Assembly (NCBI RefSeq): GCF_022539665.2
Contig: NC_081337.1
Coordinates: 4,626,679-4,690,678, forward strand
Direction: 5' to 3'
Length of the DNA: 64,000 nucleotides
DNA from: Daphnia carinata
Taxonomy: Eukaryota; Arthropoda; Branchiopoda; Diplostraca; Daphniidae
Every line of letters begins with the position of its first letter. Position 1 is the first letter of the stretch. A model generated the notes under the pieces. That model searched no databases. It worked only from the letters and a program-made list of their open reading frames with translations, and was not told the DNA's origin. Positions 46,756 to 58,000 of this stretch are shown here, one piece after another. Both the position numbers and the translations under genes were made by a program.

Positions 46756-48176
46756 GAAAGATGTGCTCAGTCTTAAATTGAAATATTTTCATGTAGGAAT
46801 AGTTTAACATTGTTACATCTGTCATATTAAGCGTGGGAAGGGGGAGAGGAAATGTTGGTGGATTATTCATCGTTGTGTAGATTCCTGATGTTGACAAGAA
46901 CAGGTATTATGTCTCTACATTTGTTAACATAATCAAGCCATGTACAACACAACAGTGATCCTGGAGAAAGAGTTTCTGCAATTGTTGGTTGTTGTCGAGG
47001 TGATGTTTCGGTGACACGCTGTCAATAGTACCAACTAGTATGGCGAAGGGATAGACATTTCTCCCGACAAAGATATCATTAATATAGGTCATTGCAGTAA
47101 ATCACATCTATAATAGAGCAAAACGTACAAGTAACTTCTTTTTGCATAAGTTAATGAGGATGGCGAGAAGAGGTGGAATGTTACCGAATACGTCTTGTTG
47201 TGTATAATGTCCGAAACATGGGTAAACGCTACAGTCTTGCGACGATCAATGGATGGCTGCCCACTTTGACTATTTTGTCGACGAAACAGAAGAATTTCAA
47301 TCCAATTTAATGTGCATAAGGACTGACCTGCTCAGTAAAAAACAACAATTACCGACACGAATGAGATATATTGCCATGAATTTGAAGAAATGGTTAGTGA
47401 AGGAGAGATGAGCTAACACCAATAGTCTATAAGGTTGAGCGTTGGGAAAAGTTAAAGGCTAGGCAATGAAGTATGTTTTAAAAAACGCGGCTTGATAATT
47501 CAATAAGGAATTATAATGTTGTAGGTCTGGGGAAAAGTATACTGATTTAGTTTTCTTATTTAGATTTATGTGATAGGTTGTATTCATATACCTTTATATA
47601 TTCTTTTCCGATTGGGTTTACCTAATACACCAGCCCACGGGAAATATATGATACTACGCGGAATAAAACTATATGTAAAAAAACAAAGCAATAATAAGCT
47701 TTTCCTAATAAGCCGCAATTTAGAAAGTGGAGATAGGATTTTGGGTTATTAAAAATGGGCTTATTTTAACCATAAAATTCGTCATAAAGATATATTGTAA
47801 GAAGTTCAGTAATTTATACATAATGTTTAAGTAAACTGATGTAATGTGGTTATTATAAAAATGTTTGTGATAAATTTATCTGGAAATTGCAAAAAAATGA
47901 CTAATTACTACATTATTATTATGTCAAAATATATTATTGCACTTATCAATATTTACATTAAAAATGCTATTACGTCATTTGCATTAACATCATGTCACAC
48001 AGGACGTCAAATTTTTGGTTTTTGGACTCGATCCTACGACCTATAGCGTCCCATGCCGATACTCTACATATGGGCCACCATCGACATTATCAACGGCGGA
48101 TTGTTTAGCATACATTGTTAACCTAAGTGAAATACGAGCACACAAATGGGGCTGCACGAATGTTTTATAACAATAA
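46756..48176. other. Inner part of the left arm, no supported gene
   Basis: 46990-47100 partly repeats sequence at 46262-46320 (the TAGTACCAACT.GTATGGC block). The rest is AT-rich without a recognised feature; short ORFs are mirrored in the right arm. Mirror interval 49906-51326. Confidence 0.3.
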
Positions 48177-48250
48177 CCATCAATGGCTCAGTGGTAGAAT
48201 ACTACTTGCTATTTCATAGGTCCTTGGTTCGACTCCAAGCTAGGTATGGT
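48177..48250 (+). tRNA. tRNA-like sequence, left arm
   Basis: A-box TGGCTCAGTGG (48184-48194), B-box GGTTCGACTCC (48226-48236) and a perfect T-arm CTTGG/CCAAG with a 7-nt loop. The acceptor and anticodon stems are degenerate, so it is probably a pseudogene with intact Pol III boxes. Confidence 0.45.
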
Positions 48251-48344
48251 GCTAATAATTCGTAATTCGTACTATGTTAAACTGTTGAATTCCACTGTAT
48301 AGAAAATTATTAAAAATCATTTTCGAGGTTACGTACTTAAGTGT

Positions 48345-48422
48345 ACAACCTATCTTACTTGGAGTAGAACTCGCAACCTTTCAATTACTATGCTGTTCCT
48401 CTACCATTGACCTACCATTCAC
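48345..48422 (-). tRNA. tRNA-like sequence, left arm
   Basis: Minus-strand A-box-like TAGGTCAATGG and B-box-like GAGTTCTACTCC, about 32 bases apart. It is degenerate elsewhere. Confidence 0.35.
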
Positions 48423-48516
48423 ACATTTCAATATTATGACTCCGCCAATACCCTAAATTAACTATCGCCAAGGTAGCATATGTAAAATGGCACTAAAAAT
48501 CGAAAAATTGATTACA

Positions 48517-48589
48517 AGTAAGGCACGGCACAACGGTAAAGTGCTTGCGTCAGAATACATAGTACTGTGGTTCAAATCCCAGACTTACC
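48517..48589 (+). tRNA. tRNA-like sequence at the inner end of the left arm
   Basis: D-stem GCAC/GTGC (48528-48544), B-box GGTTCAAATCC (48569-48579) and a 5-bp GTAAG/CTTAC outer stem. Arm identity ends inside its 3' half. Confidence 0.4.
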
Positions 48590-48619
48590 AAAAAGAATAA
48601 TGTAACTCGGAATCAATAG

Positions 48620-48690
48620 TTCGATTCATTAGTAGCAGTTGCGCTTACTCTATCATGAGTAATATGACGTATGTGGTTCAAATCCAACAG
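48620..48690 (+). tRNA. Degenerate tRNA-like sequence in the palindrome spacer
   Basis: B-box GGTTCAAATCC with a weak A-box region. A diverged inverted counterpart lies at 49381-49455. Confidence 0.25.
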
Positions 48691-48839
48691 CAATAACCTG
48701 AACGGTAATTGAAATTTAGAGGAAGGTCAAGGTGGAGAATAACTTAAAACTACGGTAACCTTGATGGAAAATGACCTTCGGATCTGAGAAATTAACCTTC
48801 AAAGGAAATGTCAAGGACAGTAGAGGCTGAAGGGCAAGT

Positions 48840-48913
48840 GTTTGACCTTGAAATTTTTGAAGGTCGAATATTTGAACTTGAAATATTTGAAGGTCGAATA
48901 TTCGACCTTGAGA
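48840..48913. repeat. Short AAGGTCGAATATT repeats and a perfect 20-bp palindrome beside the satellite
   Basis: Imperfect ~27-bp repeats of a TTGAAGGTCGAATATT type end in AAGGTCGAATATTCGACCTT (about 48889-48908), a perfect 20-bp palindrome, directly before the GGGATAT array. Confidence 0.7.
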
Positions 48914-49204
48914 TATGGGATCCGGGATATGGGATATGGGATATGGGATATGGGATATGGGATATGGGATATGGGATATGGGATATGGGATATGGGATAT
49001 GGGATATGGGATATGGGATATGGGATATGGGATATGGGATATGGGATATGGGATATGGGATATGGAATATGGAATCCGGGATATGGGATATGGGATATGG
49101 GATATGGGATATGGGATATGGGATATGGGATATGGGATATGGGATATGGGATATGGGATATGGGATATGGGATATGGGATATGGGATATGGGATATGGGA
49201 TATG
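48914..49204. repeat. 7-bp (GGGATAT)n satellite in the palindrome spacer
   Basis: About 41 near-perfect copies, interrupted by GGGATCCGGG at the left and GGAATATGGAATCCGGG near 49062-49080. GGG triplets occur every seven bases on the plus strand, separated by ATAT, a continuous G3N4 G-quadruplex pattern. All long ORFs here are periodic translations of the repeat. Confidence 0.97.
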
Positions 49205-49380
49205 GAATTCGGAATTTAGGATCCCATATCTCAAAAAAAGTCACACGTTCTTCAAGTTCAAGTCACACGTTGGTGGTCATCTATTAAGGCTATCATTTCG
49301 TTAGTCACCTTCGTCATGGTCACATTACCATTGGTAAATATTAGGCCTTTACCTTCGCTGAAGGTTATTTGCCGGTATGG

Positions 49381-49455
49381 TACGCTCATTTACTGTGGGA
49401 CTTGAACCACATCCGTCGTGTAACTCACTTTGAATAGAGCAGCGGCTGCCATTGA
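49381..49455 (-). tRNA. Degenerate tRNA-like sequence in the palindrome spacer
   Basis: On the minus strand there is a B-box GGTTCAAGTCC and a TGTGG...CCCACA T-arm-like stem. It resembles 48620-48690 in inverted orientation but is clearly diverged. Confidence 0.25.
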
Positions 49456-49492
49456 ATGGTATTATTTAATTCGAATTTCAATTATTATCATT

Positions 49493-49565
49493 GGTTGGTC
49501 TGGGATTTGAACCACAGTACTATGTATTCTGACGCAAGCACTTTACCGTTGTGCCGTGCCTTACT
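49493..49565 (-). tRNA. tRNA-like sequence at the inner end of the right arm
   Basis: Mirror of 48517-48589, with the same boxes on the minus strand. Confidence 0.4.
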
Positions 49566-49659
49566 TGTAATCAATTTTTCGATTTTTAGTGCCATTTTAC
49601 ATATGCTACCTTGGCGATAGTTAATTTAGGGTATTGGCGGAGTCATAATATTGAAATGT

Positions 49660-49737
49660 GTGAATGGTAGGTCAATGGTAGAGGAACAGCATAGTAATTG
49701 AAAGGTTGCGAGTTCTACTCCAAGTAAGATAGGTTGT
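49660..49737 (+). tRNA. tRNA-like sequence, right arm
   Basis: Mirror of 48345-48422. Confidence 0.35.
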
Positions 49738-49831
49738 ACACTTAAGTACGTAACCTCGAAAATGATTTTTAATAATTTTCTATACAGTGGAATTCAACAG
49801 TTTAACATAGTACGAATTACGAATTATTAGC

Positions 49832-49905
49832 ACCATACCTAGCTTGGAGTCGAACCAAGGACCTATGAAATAGCAAGTAGTATTCTACCACTGAGCCATT
49901 GATGG
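49832..49905 (-). tRNA. tRNA-like sequence, right arm
   Basis: Mirror of 48177-48250, including the perfect T-arm. Confidence 0.45.
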
Positions 49906-51326
49906 TTATTGTTATAAAACATTCGTGCAGCCCCATTTGTGTGCTCGTATTTCACTTAGGTTAACAATGTATGCTAAACAATCCGCCGTTGATAATGTCG
50001 ATGGTGGCCCATATGTAGAGTATCGGCATGGGACGCTATAGGTCGTAGGATCGAGTCCAAAAACCAAAAATTTGACGTCCTGTGTGACATGATGTTAATG
50101 CAAATGACGTAATAGCATTTTTAATGTAAATATTGATAAGTGCAATAATATATTTTGACATAATAATAATGTAGTAATTAGTCATTTTTTTGCAATTTCC
50201 AGATAAATTTATCACAAACATTTTTATAATAACCACATTACATCAGTTTACTTAAACATTATGTATAAATTACTGAACTTCTTACAATATATCTTTATGA
50301 CGAATTTTATGGTTAAAATAAGCCCATTTTTAATAACCCAAAATCCTATCTCCACTTTCTAAATTGCGGCTTATTAGGAAAAGCTTATTATTGCTTTGTT
50401 TTTTTACATATAGTTTTATTCCGCGTAGTATCATATATTTCCCGTGGGCTGGTGTATTAGGTAAACCCAATCGGAAAAGAATATATAAAGGTATATGAAT
50501 ACAACCTATCACATAAATCTAAATAAGAAAACTAAATCAGTATACTTTTCCCCAGACCTACAACATTATAATTCCTTATTGAATTATCAAGCCGCGTTTT
50601 TTAAAACATACTTCATTGCCTAGCCTTTAACTTTTCCCAACGCTCAACCTTATAGACTATTGGTGTTAGCTCATCTCTCCTTCACTAACCATTTCTTCAA
50701 ATTCATGGCAATATATCTCATTCGTGTCGGTAATTGTTGTTTTTTACTGAGCAGGTCAGTCCTTATGCACATTAAATTGGATTGAAATTCTTCTGTTTCG
50801 TCGACAAAATAGTCAAAGTGGGCAGCCATCCATTGATCGTCGCAAGACTGTAGCGTTTACCCATGTTTCGGACATTATACACAACAAGACGTATTCGGTA
50901 ACATTCCACCTCTTCTCGCCATCCTCATTAACTTATGCAAAAAGAAGTTACTTGTACGTTTTGCTCTATTATAGATGTGATTTACTGCACCGACCTATGT
51001 TAACGATATCTTTGTCGGGAGGAATGTCTCTCCCTTCGCCATACTAGTTGGTACTATTGACAGCGTGTCACCGAAACATCACCTCGACAACAACCAACAA
51101 TTGCAGAAACTCTTTCTCCAGGATCACTGTTGTGTTGTACATGGCTTGATTATGTTAACAAATGTAGAGACATAATACCTGTTCTTGTCAACATCAGGAA
51201 TCTACACAACGATGAATAATCCACCAACATTTCCTCTCCCCCTTCCCACGCTTAATATGACAGATGTAACAATGTTAAACTATTCCTACATGAAAATATT
51301 TCAATTTAAGACTGAGCACATCTTTC

Positions 51327-52200
51327 TCTAAAAACAAATCTGACACTTATCTTTTTCAACCTGATCTGAGTGCAGATGCAGAAGAAACAATCTCATTTGT
51401 TTCAAGATAAGCTCCACCTGTTCACTGGTATTAGAACATGAGAATTGCATGACAGAATTATTTGACATTAAAACCAAAATTAATAAGTCTTACATTTTCT
51501 AGCTTTTCCATAGAATCAATGGTCTTGAACGGAAGTTCTTGGAGAATGTCTGCAGCTTCAGCAACTTTACCCTATTTCTCTTGCATTATGACAAGAAAGT
51601 ATGCATCAGCCTCGATCCACTCCAACATAGATCGAAAATAAAATATTTTATGTAAAAAAGAATAACAAAAACAAAGACCAAATTCATGTGCACCTTTCTA
51701 ACAGGAACAGTTCTGAGTATCAAATCCAATATTCACAGATTTGTACATTCATATCCACAACTCGTGACAGGGTGGAGGTCTCTCCCATTTGCCATACCAG
51801 TTGGTACTATTAGACCCAAAGATTTTAGCTTGCTCCTTCGTTAGTTCTAGCTTAGGATATTTTCATTGCTAAGGTGCCACGGCTTAATTCCGAAACTGAT
51901 CTGGACAATCGGTTCCAAGATGCACCTTGCTGAAATGGTATCTACCTGTAAGCAAAGCATAGGATCAAGTAAGATACAAAACAATACAGAAATTTAACTC
52001 ACAGGTCTTGTATGTTTTTCAAAATCAAGGAGAATTTCTATGATTTCGTTTAAATTCTCTTCTGTGGTCAAGGCTTTACAGGTTGGTGTCCTGTCGTCGC
52101 CATGTTGAACTATAATCCCCTTTAATTTTAACGATGCGACGCTCGTGAGTGGTCTTTGATGCTGCCATATCTTTGCGTTCGCTACACGTCTTTCAGATTC
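51327..52200 (-). pseudogene. PSMD12: PSMD12 (26S proteasome lid subunit Rpn5) pseudogene, right arm
   Basis: Mirror copy of the left-arm pseudogene, with the same stops. Confidence 0.75.
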
Positions 52201-52921
52201 TAAAATTACCAAAACTCATTGCCAAAAAGAACTTCACCAATATGATATTATCAAATATATATACCGGTATTTCTGGTTTGCTTACAAACTTTCTGCGTAT
52301 ACAACACTGAGCTTCATGTGCACTTGTGGAGACATGTAAGACAGCGTTGCAAAGCATCGTATTGGTAAAAGGAAAGGGGAAGGTTAAGGAAGAAAGACTT
52401 AGGTCAGATTCACAGCCCCGCTTCGATCGGGTCAGATCTTAAGCGGGTTGTTCATTTCCGTTTATGGGGCAGGTTGAACGGGTTATTACCCCATCATGTT
52501 TTTATCGGGTTGTCAATCATTGTACACTATCAGATCACAAGCAATTAATTGTTTTCGTATTCCTATTTTTCAAGTCACCATTCATTATTCAAAATACAGC
52601 AGTAATGTATTTTGATTTACGATAGCAGTTAGTGTTTTGCAAACCTGCAGAAAACAAATACACGTGTAACCTATGTAAGTAGGGCTACATTACCTAAACC
52701 ACTAATCCCGACCCGTGCATTAAGTCGAATACAAGCCGTGAACGATCCGTGGGGTGCAGGTATAGTGAAATTACGTGCTTAGTGAAAGGTAAAATCTTAA
52801 GCAATAATGCTTGAGGGAAAATAATGGGAGTGAAAAAGGAACGAAGCAAACACATCTATCAATCACACATACCACAATACGAAATAAAGTAAGTGAAAGC
52901 CAATTTGGCAATACTCAACCG

Positions 52922-54520
52922 TACCATCTTCATTTCCATCGTCCTAATGGGCGTGAATCTCGGGGCTGGGCGACGACCCTCATTCCTCGAACGACGATAC
53001 ACGGCGTCTAGTAGTGCTCTTCGGTGGTGGCGAAGCCCTCCTATATACATTTAAAAAAAACTATGGTTAAACACTAAATAAAAAAAATATACACCTGAAT
53101 ATCCGTGGCGACGATCTTGGTCCTCTTCGGCCTCCAGCGTCTTCTTCGGCGGTAGTGGGACCCTCCTAAATACATAAAAACAACAAAATCATGGCGTAAA
53201 CTTTAAACTTCCAATGCAATACTTGATAAATTTCGGCAACAATTACCGTAGCTCCGACGGCGAACCTCATTGCCCTATGACCCTCTTCAGTGGTGATGTA
53301 GGCCATTCTAAATACATTTTAAAAAAAAGATTAGACAATTAAACGTGTAAACATATACCTGCTACATCCATGGCGAAGATTTCGTTGCTCCAGCAGCGAT
53401 CCTCGATGCCCAACATCCTCTTCGATGGAGGTAGGGCCCTCCTAAATACATAAAAACAAAGTAAGATCATAGTGTAACACTTAAAAATTTACAAATAAAT
53501 ACTCGACAATTTTGGGCGACGATCATGGTGACTCCGACAGCGTCCTACATCCTTTTCAATGGTGACGCAGCCCTTCTAAAAACATAAAAACAAAATAAAA
53601 TCATAGTGTTAAACTTAAAACTTTCAATTAAATACTTTATAATTTTGGGCGACAATTATGCCTCCGACGACGAACCTCGTTGTCCAGTATTCCTCCTTAG
53701 CGATGATGGAACCCTCTAAAATACAAAAAAAAAACATGGTTAGACAATTAAACGTGTAAAACATATACCTGTAACATCTATGACGACGATGTCGGTGCTC
53801 CAGCATCCTCTTCGGCGTCCAGCATCTTCTTCGGCGGTGGTGAGGCCCTCTTACATACATAAAAAAAACATGATTAAGCACTTAAACGTTTTTAAAAAAG
53901 TACCTCAATACCCGTGCCTCTCGTTGCTCCAGCGGCGCTCCTCGATGTCGCGCATCCTCTTCGATGGTGATGTAGCCCTCCTAAATCCATAAAAACAAAA
54001 TAAAACCATAGTTCAAAACTTAAAACTTTTAATGAAATACTTGACAATTTTGGGCGACGATCAAGGTGGCTCCGACGGCGAACCTCGTTGTCCGGTGGCC
54101 TTCTTCGGTGATGTGAACCACTCTAAATACATTAACAAAAAAACGATTAGACATTTAAAATTGTAAAAGCAATACCTGGTAACCCTTGGCGACTTCGGCG
54201 GCGATTCCCGACGTCCAGTAATCCTCCTCGGTAGTGTTGCCAGCCCTCCTAGACACAGATAAATACATAGAACATGGTAAAACACTTAGCATTGTTAAAT
54301 ACCTTGCGATTTTGCGCTAGGATTCTAGCGGTGACCTTCGTTGCCAAACGGTACCACTTCGGTGGTGATGTGGCCCTCCTAGATATATAAGATTTAAAAC
54401 AAATACAGTTAGATACTAAATTTTTTATTATATACCTCGGAATCCTGGGCGATATTCCAGTGGCTGCAGGGCTATCCTCGTTGCCCAATGTCCTCTTCGG
54501 CCCCAGAGATTGCACTCCTG
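52922..54520 (-). repeat. Tandem array of ~135-bp exon-like/intron-like modules, right arm
   Basis: Mirror of the left-arm array; splice-like signals are retained on the minus strand. Confidence 0.8.
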
Positions 54521-56395
54521 TATGTAACGAAGGGACAAAAATAAGAAAAAACAAAATTTTTGAATATTTGAACAGCACCATGTTTCATCTTAATTCTAAC
54601 AGGCATCTAGTACACAAATTACAGTTACATTGGATAAAAAGTTCCTGAAAAAAGAAATTGTTTATTAATAGATAAAGGGTCAAGAGGTTGTTTGGATTGG
54701 GTATTGCTTGTTCATGTGTTAACTGTGTGAATTTGAAACGTACAAATGTTCGTACAAAAATGATTTGCGAACGACTGCGCTAAATAATTACATAAAACAG
54801 TGGAGGAAAATGGCTGAGATAGTGTTGTGCACAAATAACAAAGTGAGGTGGACTACGCTTTACGCCTTACTTAAACTAGCCTTAATTTTTAACTTTAGAT
54901 TTACTTACCCTTAAACTTAACTTTAGATTTACCTATTTAATCTAGACTTATCGTACTCCAACTAAACAAAACCAGTGCAAAGGCTAAACAAGGTGCTGAT
55001 GCAGTGCGTTATTAGTGCCTAAGTGATGAATCTACGATTTGCGAGAGCTGAAAACACGTGCTAAAGTTCTAAGAATAATTAGACGTGGATTGTAAGCAAC
55101 AAATCTACACTAGTGCAACGCGTGCAGGTAAAAGAGCTACTGAGCTGCTAGGTTCTTTTTTTCTTCCTCTCCCCCCTCCTTTTTTGTGAATGCCCGACGT
55201 CTTCATCTGTTTTTGGCCCTTGGAAACACAAAAAAAAAAATCAAAGTAACGTAGGATTAATCGATGGGGAATGGCTATAACCTCGGGCTCACCTGGAAAT
55301 AAAAATTTGCCCTTCAACCTATCGACCTTCAGAATTAGGTCCCTCTACCCTACACTCTACTTCCGGGAAAGCAGTAATGTGACACGTGTCTGTGAGTATT
55401 TAAGGCGTCGTCTAGACACATACGTCCAGAGTCTTGCCTTTACAAATGTACCACAACTATCAAGACCGTCGTCGATCGATTCGCCTGTCAGGTAAGTTGG
55501 ATTTATGCTAACTAGCTTCATTGTCTTCTTTAAATGTATAAACTAAGAGGATATCAGTTTCGTATTATATTAGCTCTAAATCTATGTTAGTAAACTAATT
55601 CTTAATTAAATCAAACTGTTACCAATAGTATTCCATTTCTTTAAGGAATAACCATTCTCCAGTCCGTGTGTGAGTTAGTGCTGAAGTGCTTATTCTGGCT
55701 GCCTTTAAAACTGCATCAAATCATTCCTGGATGTAAATAGAAATTATTAGATATCGACAATCTTTTCAATACAGCTGGAAAATGTATATGTAAATCTTGT
55801 ACTTGCAACACATTATTAAAAAGTAGCTTCTGCACAAGTGCTTCTATTTAATATTTCAACATGTTCTGACTGAATAAATATTCAGTATTCTGATGGGTCA
55901 GAAATACTCTGATCACTGAGAGACCTATGGTTTACAATTCTCAGACTATTTTATATCTGGTCTGTAATAAAACTCCTTCACAATCAATAGACTAGATAAA
56001 TGTTAAACAATACTTACAATTACCCAAAAATAAATATCTGTTTCCAAGACCGGGGAGATGTCCTGTCACTACCAATCCAGTATTCCCTATTCCAGTTCCA
56101 TTCAGCAGCTAAAAAGACAAAATTTATAATAATAAAAAGGTAAAAGTATTGTACTGCAAAGTAAAATGTACAAAGCTTCAACAATGAGTTTGTTATTCTG
56201 GTCAGGCTGTACTAAAACACTACTGCTACCATAATAGAACTCCCCAATCAATAGATCTAGATAAATGAAAGGTTATACCCTCCTGCCCTGTAACCACCCT
56301 TCTTTACACATCCGTAGAACTATCTGAAAACAAAAAAAGTATCTCTTGAAAATGAAATGGGGTAGTTCTAATAAAACACAAACAAAACAGTTACC

Positions 56396-56909
56396 TATAT
56401 AGTTTCTTCACAGTAATTGCTCACTCCTAAAATTGTCTCCGCCTCTACATTTCGATCAAGACATGTTGGAAGACTGGGCATCCATAATGACATGGAGAAA
56501 ACTATAGATTTACTGACCACATCTTGATGTTCATTGCTTCTAGTTAAGAATTTGAAACAAACCTGTGCTTTAGTTCTTTTTTTCTTCACAATTTTCTTCT
56601 CTTGGCTTAGCTTGTTTTCAGGATTCTCTTTCAACGCTAGAAATTTGCTTTCGAATGCTGCAATCAAATTATTACAATAAATATTTTCTTGGGCTCCCAA
56701 GTATTTCCATTGTTTGAAACACGAATCCCTATCAGCAAACACACAACTTCACCATCCTTCTCCTAATATGATATTTCAGATTCAGTTATAATCACAAGAC
56801 GGTCAATTTATATTAACATATTAAATTTAGATAAATTTCCAAACTAACCTCAGACCAAGAATTTTCCCAACAATGTATTCTTCATCGTCCATGTCACTGA
56901 GTGGAGATG
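56396..56909 (-). pseudogene. HP1-like (chromobox) pseudogene, right arm
   Basis: Mirror copy of the left-arm pseudogene with the same frameshifts. Both copies therefore derive from one already-decayed sequence or are kept identical by conversion. Confidence 0.65.
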
Positions 56910-56979
56910 AAGACTGATTTGACACCTTTTTCCTTCATTATTTCAGGCATGACAAAAATCACTTGGATTAGGAAGGCTA

Positions 56980-57590
56980 ACAATAAGCACGACTTTTACC
57001 TAAAAAACTTTATCTCAATAAAACTAGATAACTATACATGATTTAGATTCAAAATTAAACAAGAACCACGAATCTGAAATTTGTTTTTATGTAAATTTCA
57101 TGGTTTTTGAGTTATTTTAAATATAAAAGTAGGTACGATAGAAATTTAAAGCCCGATTCCAGACGTCTAGTTAAAATATTTATATCAATAAATATAGATC
57201 ATCATATGCGATTTAGATTCAAAATTTAACAAGAAACACGAAAATGAAATTTGTTTTTAAGTAGACTTCATGGTGTTTGAGTTATTTGAAATATAAAATG
57301 AACGTCCGATAGAAAATTTAAGCCCTACAAAATAATAATCCCGATGTTTCCTTAAAAAAAATAATATCAATAAAACTAGATAAATATATACGATATAGGT
57401 TCTAAATTTAATAAGAATTCCGAAAATGAATTTTGTTTTCATGTAATGTTTATGGTGTTTGAGTTTTTTAAATATAAAATTAGGTACGATAGACATTTAA
57501 GGTTCGATTTCCGATTTTTACCCCCAAAATATATCAATAAATCTAGATAACTATACATGATTCAGATTCTATATTTTTAGAAACAGCTTT
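56980..57590 (+). repeat. Diverged ~180-bp satellite monomers right of the palindrome
   Basis: Three to four monomers with the AACAATAAGCACGAC, GTTTTTGAGTTATTT and AGGTACGATAGAAATTTAA cores, more diverged than those in units A and B. The palindrome's right edge falls exactly at the start of a monomer. Confidence 0.85.
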
Positions 57591-58000
57591 ACAGTTTTAG
57601 CACATTTTATTTTCAATTTTTGCAAGTTTTCCGCCATTGTCCGTCTGCAAACCAGCTTGTTCCACTTATGAAAAAAACCTCGTTGAGTAAGGTAAACATA
57701 TTTTGTTTTGGAAACCAGTTCACGTGAATCATTAAATACCATTTTTGATGTTGTAGGACTTTACTCGGCAAACTGGAACAGCCATACTAGTTTTGTAAGA
57801 AAAATCCCTGCAGTAATTTCAAATCTAAATTGCTGGCATTGTCTACCCAGTCTTGTACAAACTAAATTTTCAGCATGCATGAAACATTTATACACGCACG
57901 TAAGACGAGTTTAGAAAAAGCGAAGATTAGGACTAGTATGAAAGGAAAATTAAGTAAACTACCACGAGAAAGAAACAACTAATATCACAACTATTTTTCT
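57591..58000. other. Unit-B-like debris and LIPE 3' flank
   Basis: 57645-57740 (CTGCAAACCAGCTTGTTCC block) is a diverged copy of unit B around 26425-26515. The remainder is AT-rich 3' flank of LIPE; no polyadenylation signal could be fixed with confidence. Confidence 0.5.

Larger units (their letters stand above)
41101..48584 (+). repeat. Palindrome, left arm (7.48 kb)
   Basis: The arm is reverse-complemented at 49498-56979 with coordinates summing to 98080-98083 along the whole length, so there are only a few small indels (near 42680, near 43190, and A-run lengths). Homology stops sharply at 41101/56979. Within the arm are an HP1-like pseudogene, an exon-like tandem array, a PSMD12 pseudogene and three tRNA-like sequences. 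Confidence 0.97.
49498..56979 (-). repeat. Palindrome, right arm (7.48 kb)
   Basis: Inverted copy of 41101-48584. One 60-bp patch (50990-51050) differs at six positions from the left arm (47041-47095), while long stretches elsewhere show none. Its outer end joins a satellite monomer at 56980. Confidence 0.97.

Noticed and set aside
48716-49304. Five long overlapping ORFs encoding WDMGYGI- or SHIPYPI-type heptapeptide repeats
   Set aside because: They are periodic translations of the 7-bp GGGATAT satellite, which has no stop in several frames; no coding signal beyond periodicity.
41101-56979. Palindrome as a simple sequencing fold-back artefact
   Set aside because: Not fully excluded, but a ~0.9 kb unique spacer, a clustered mismatch patch, small indels between arms and degenerate inverted similarity in the spacer are not expected from a plain fold-back read.
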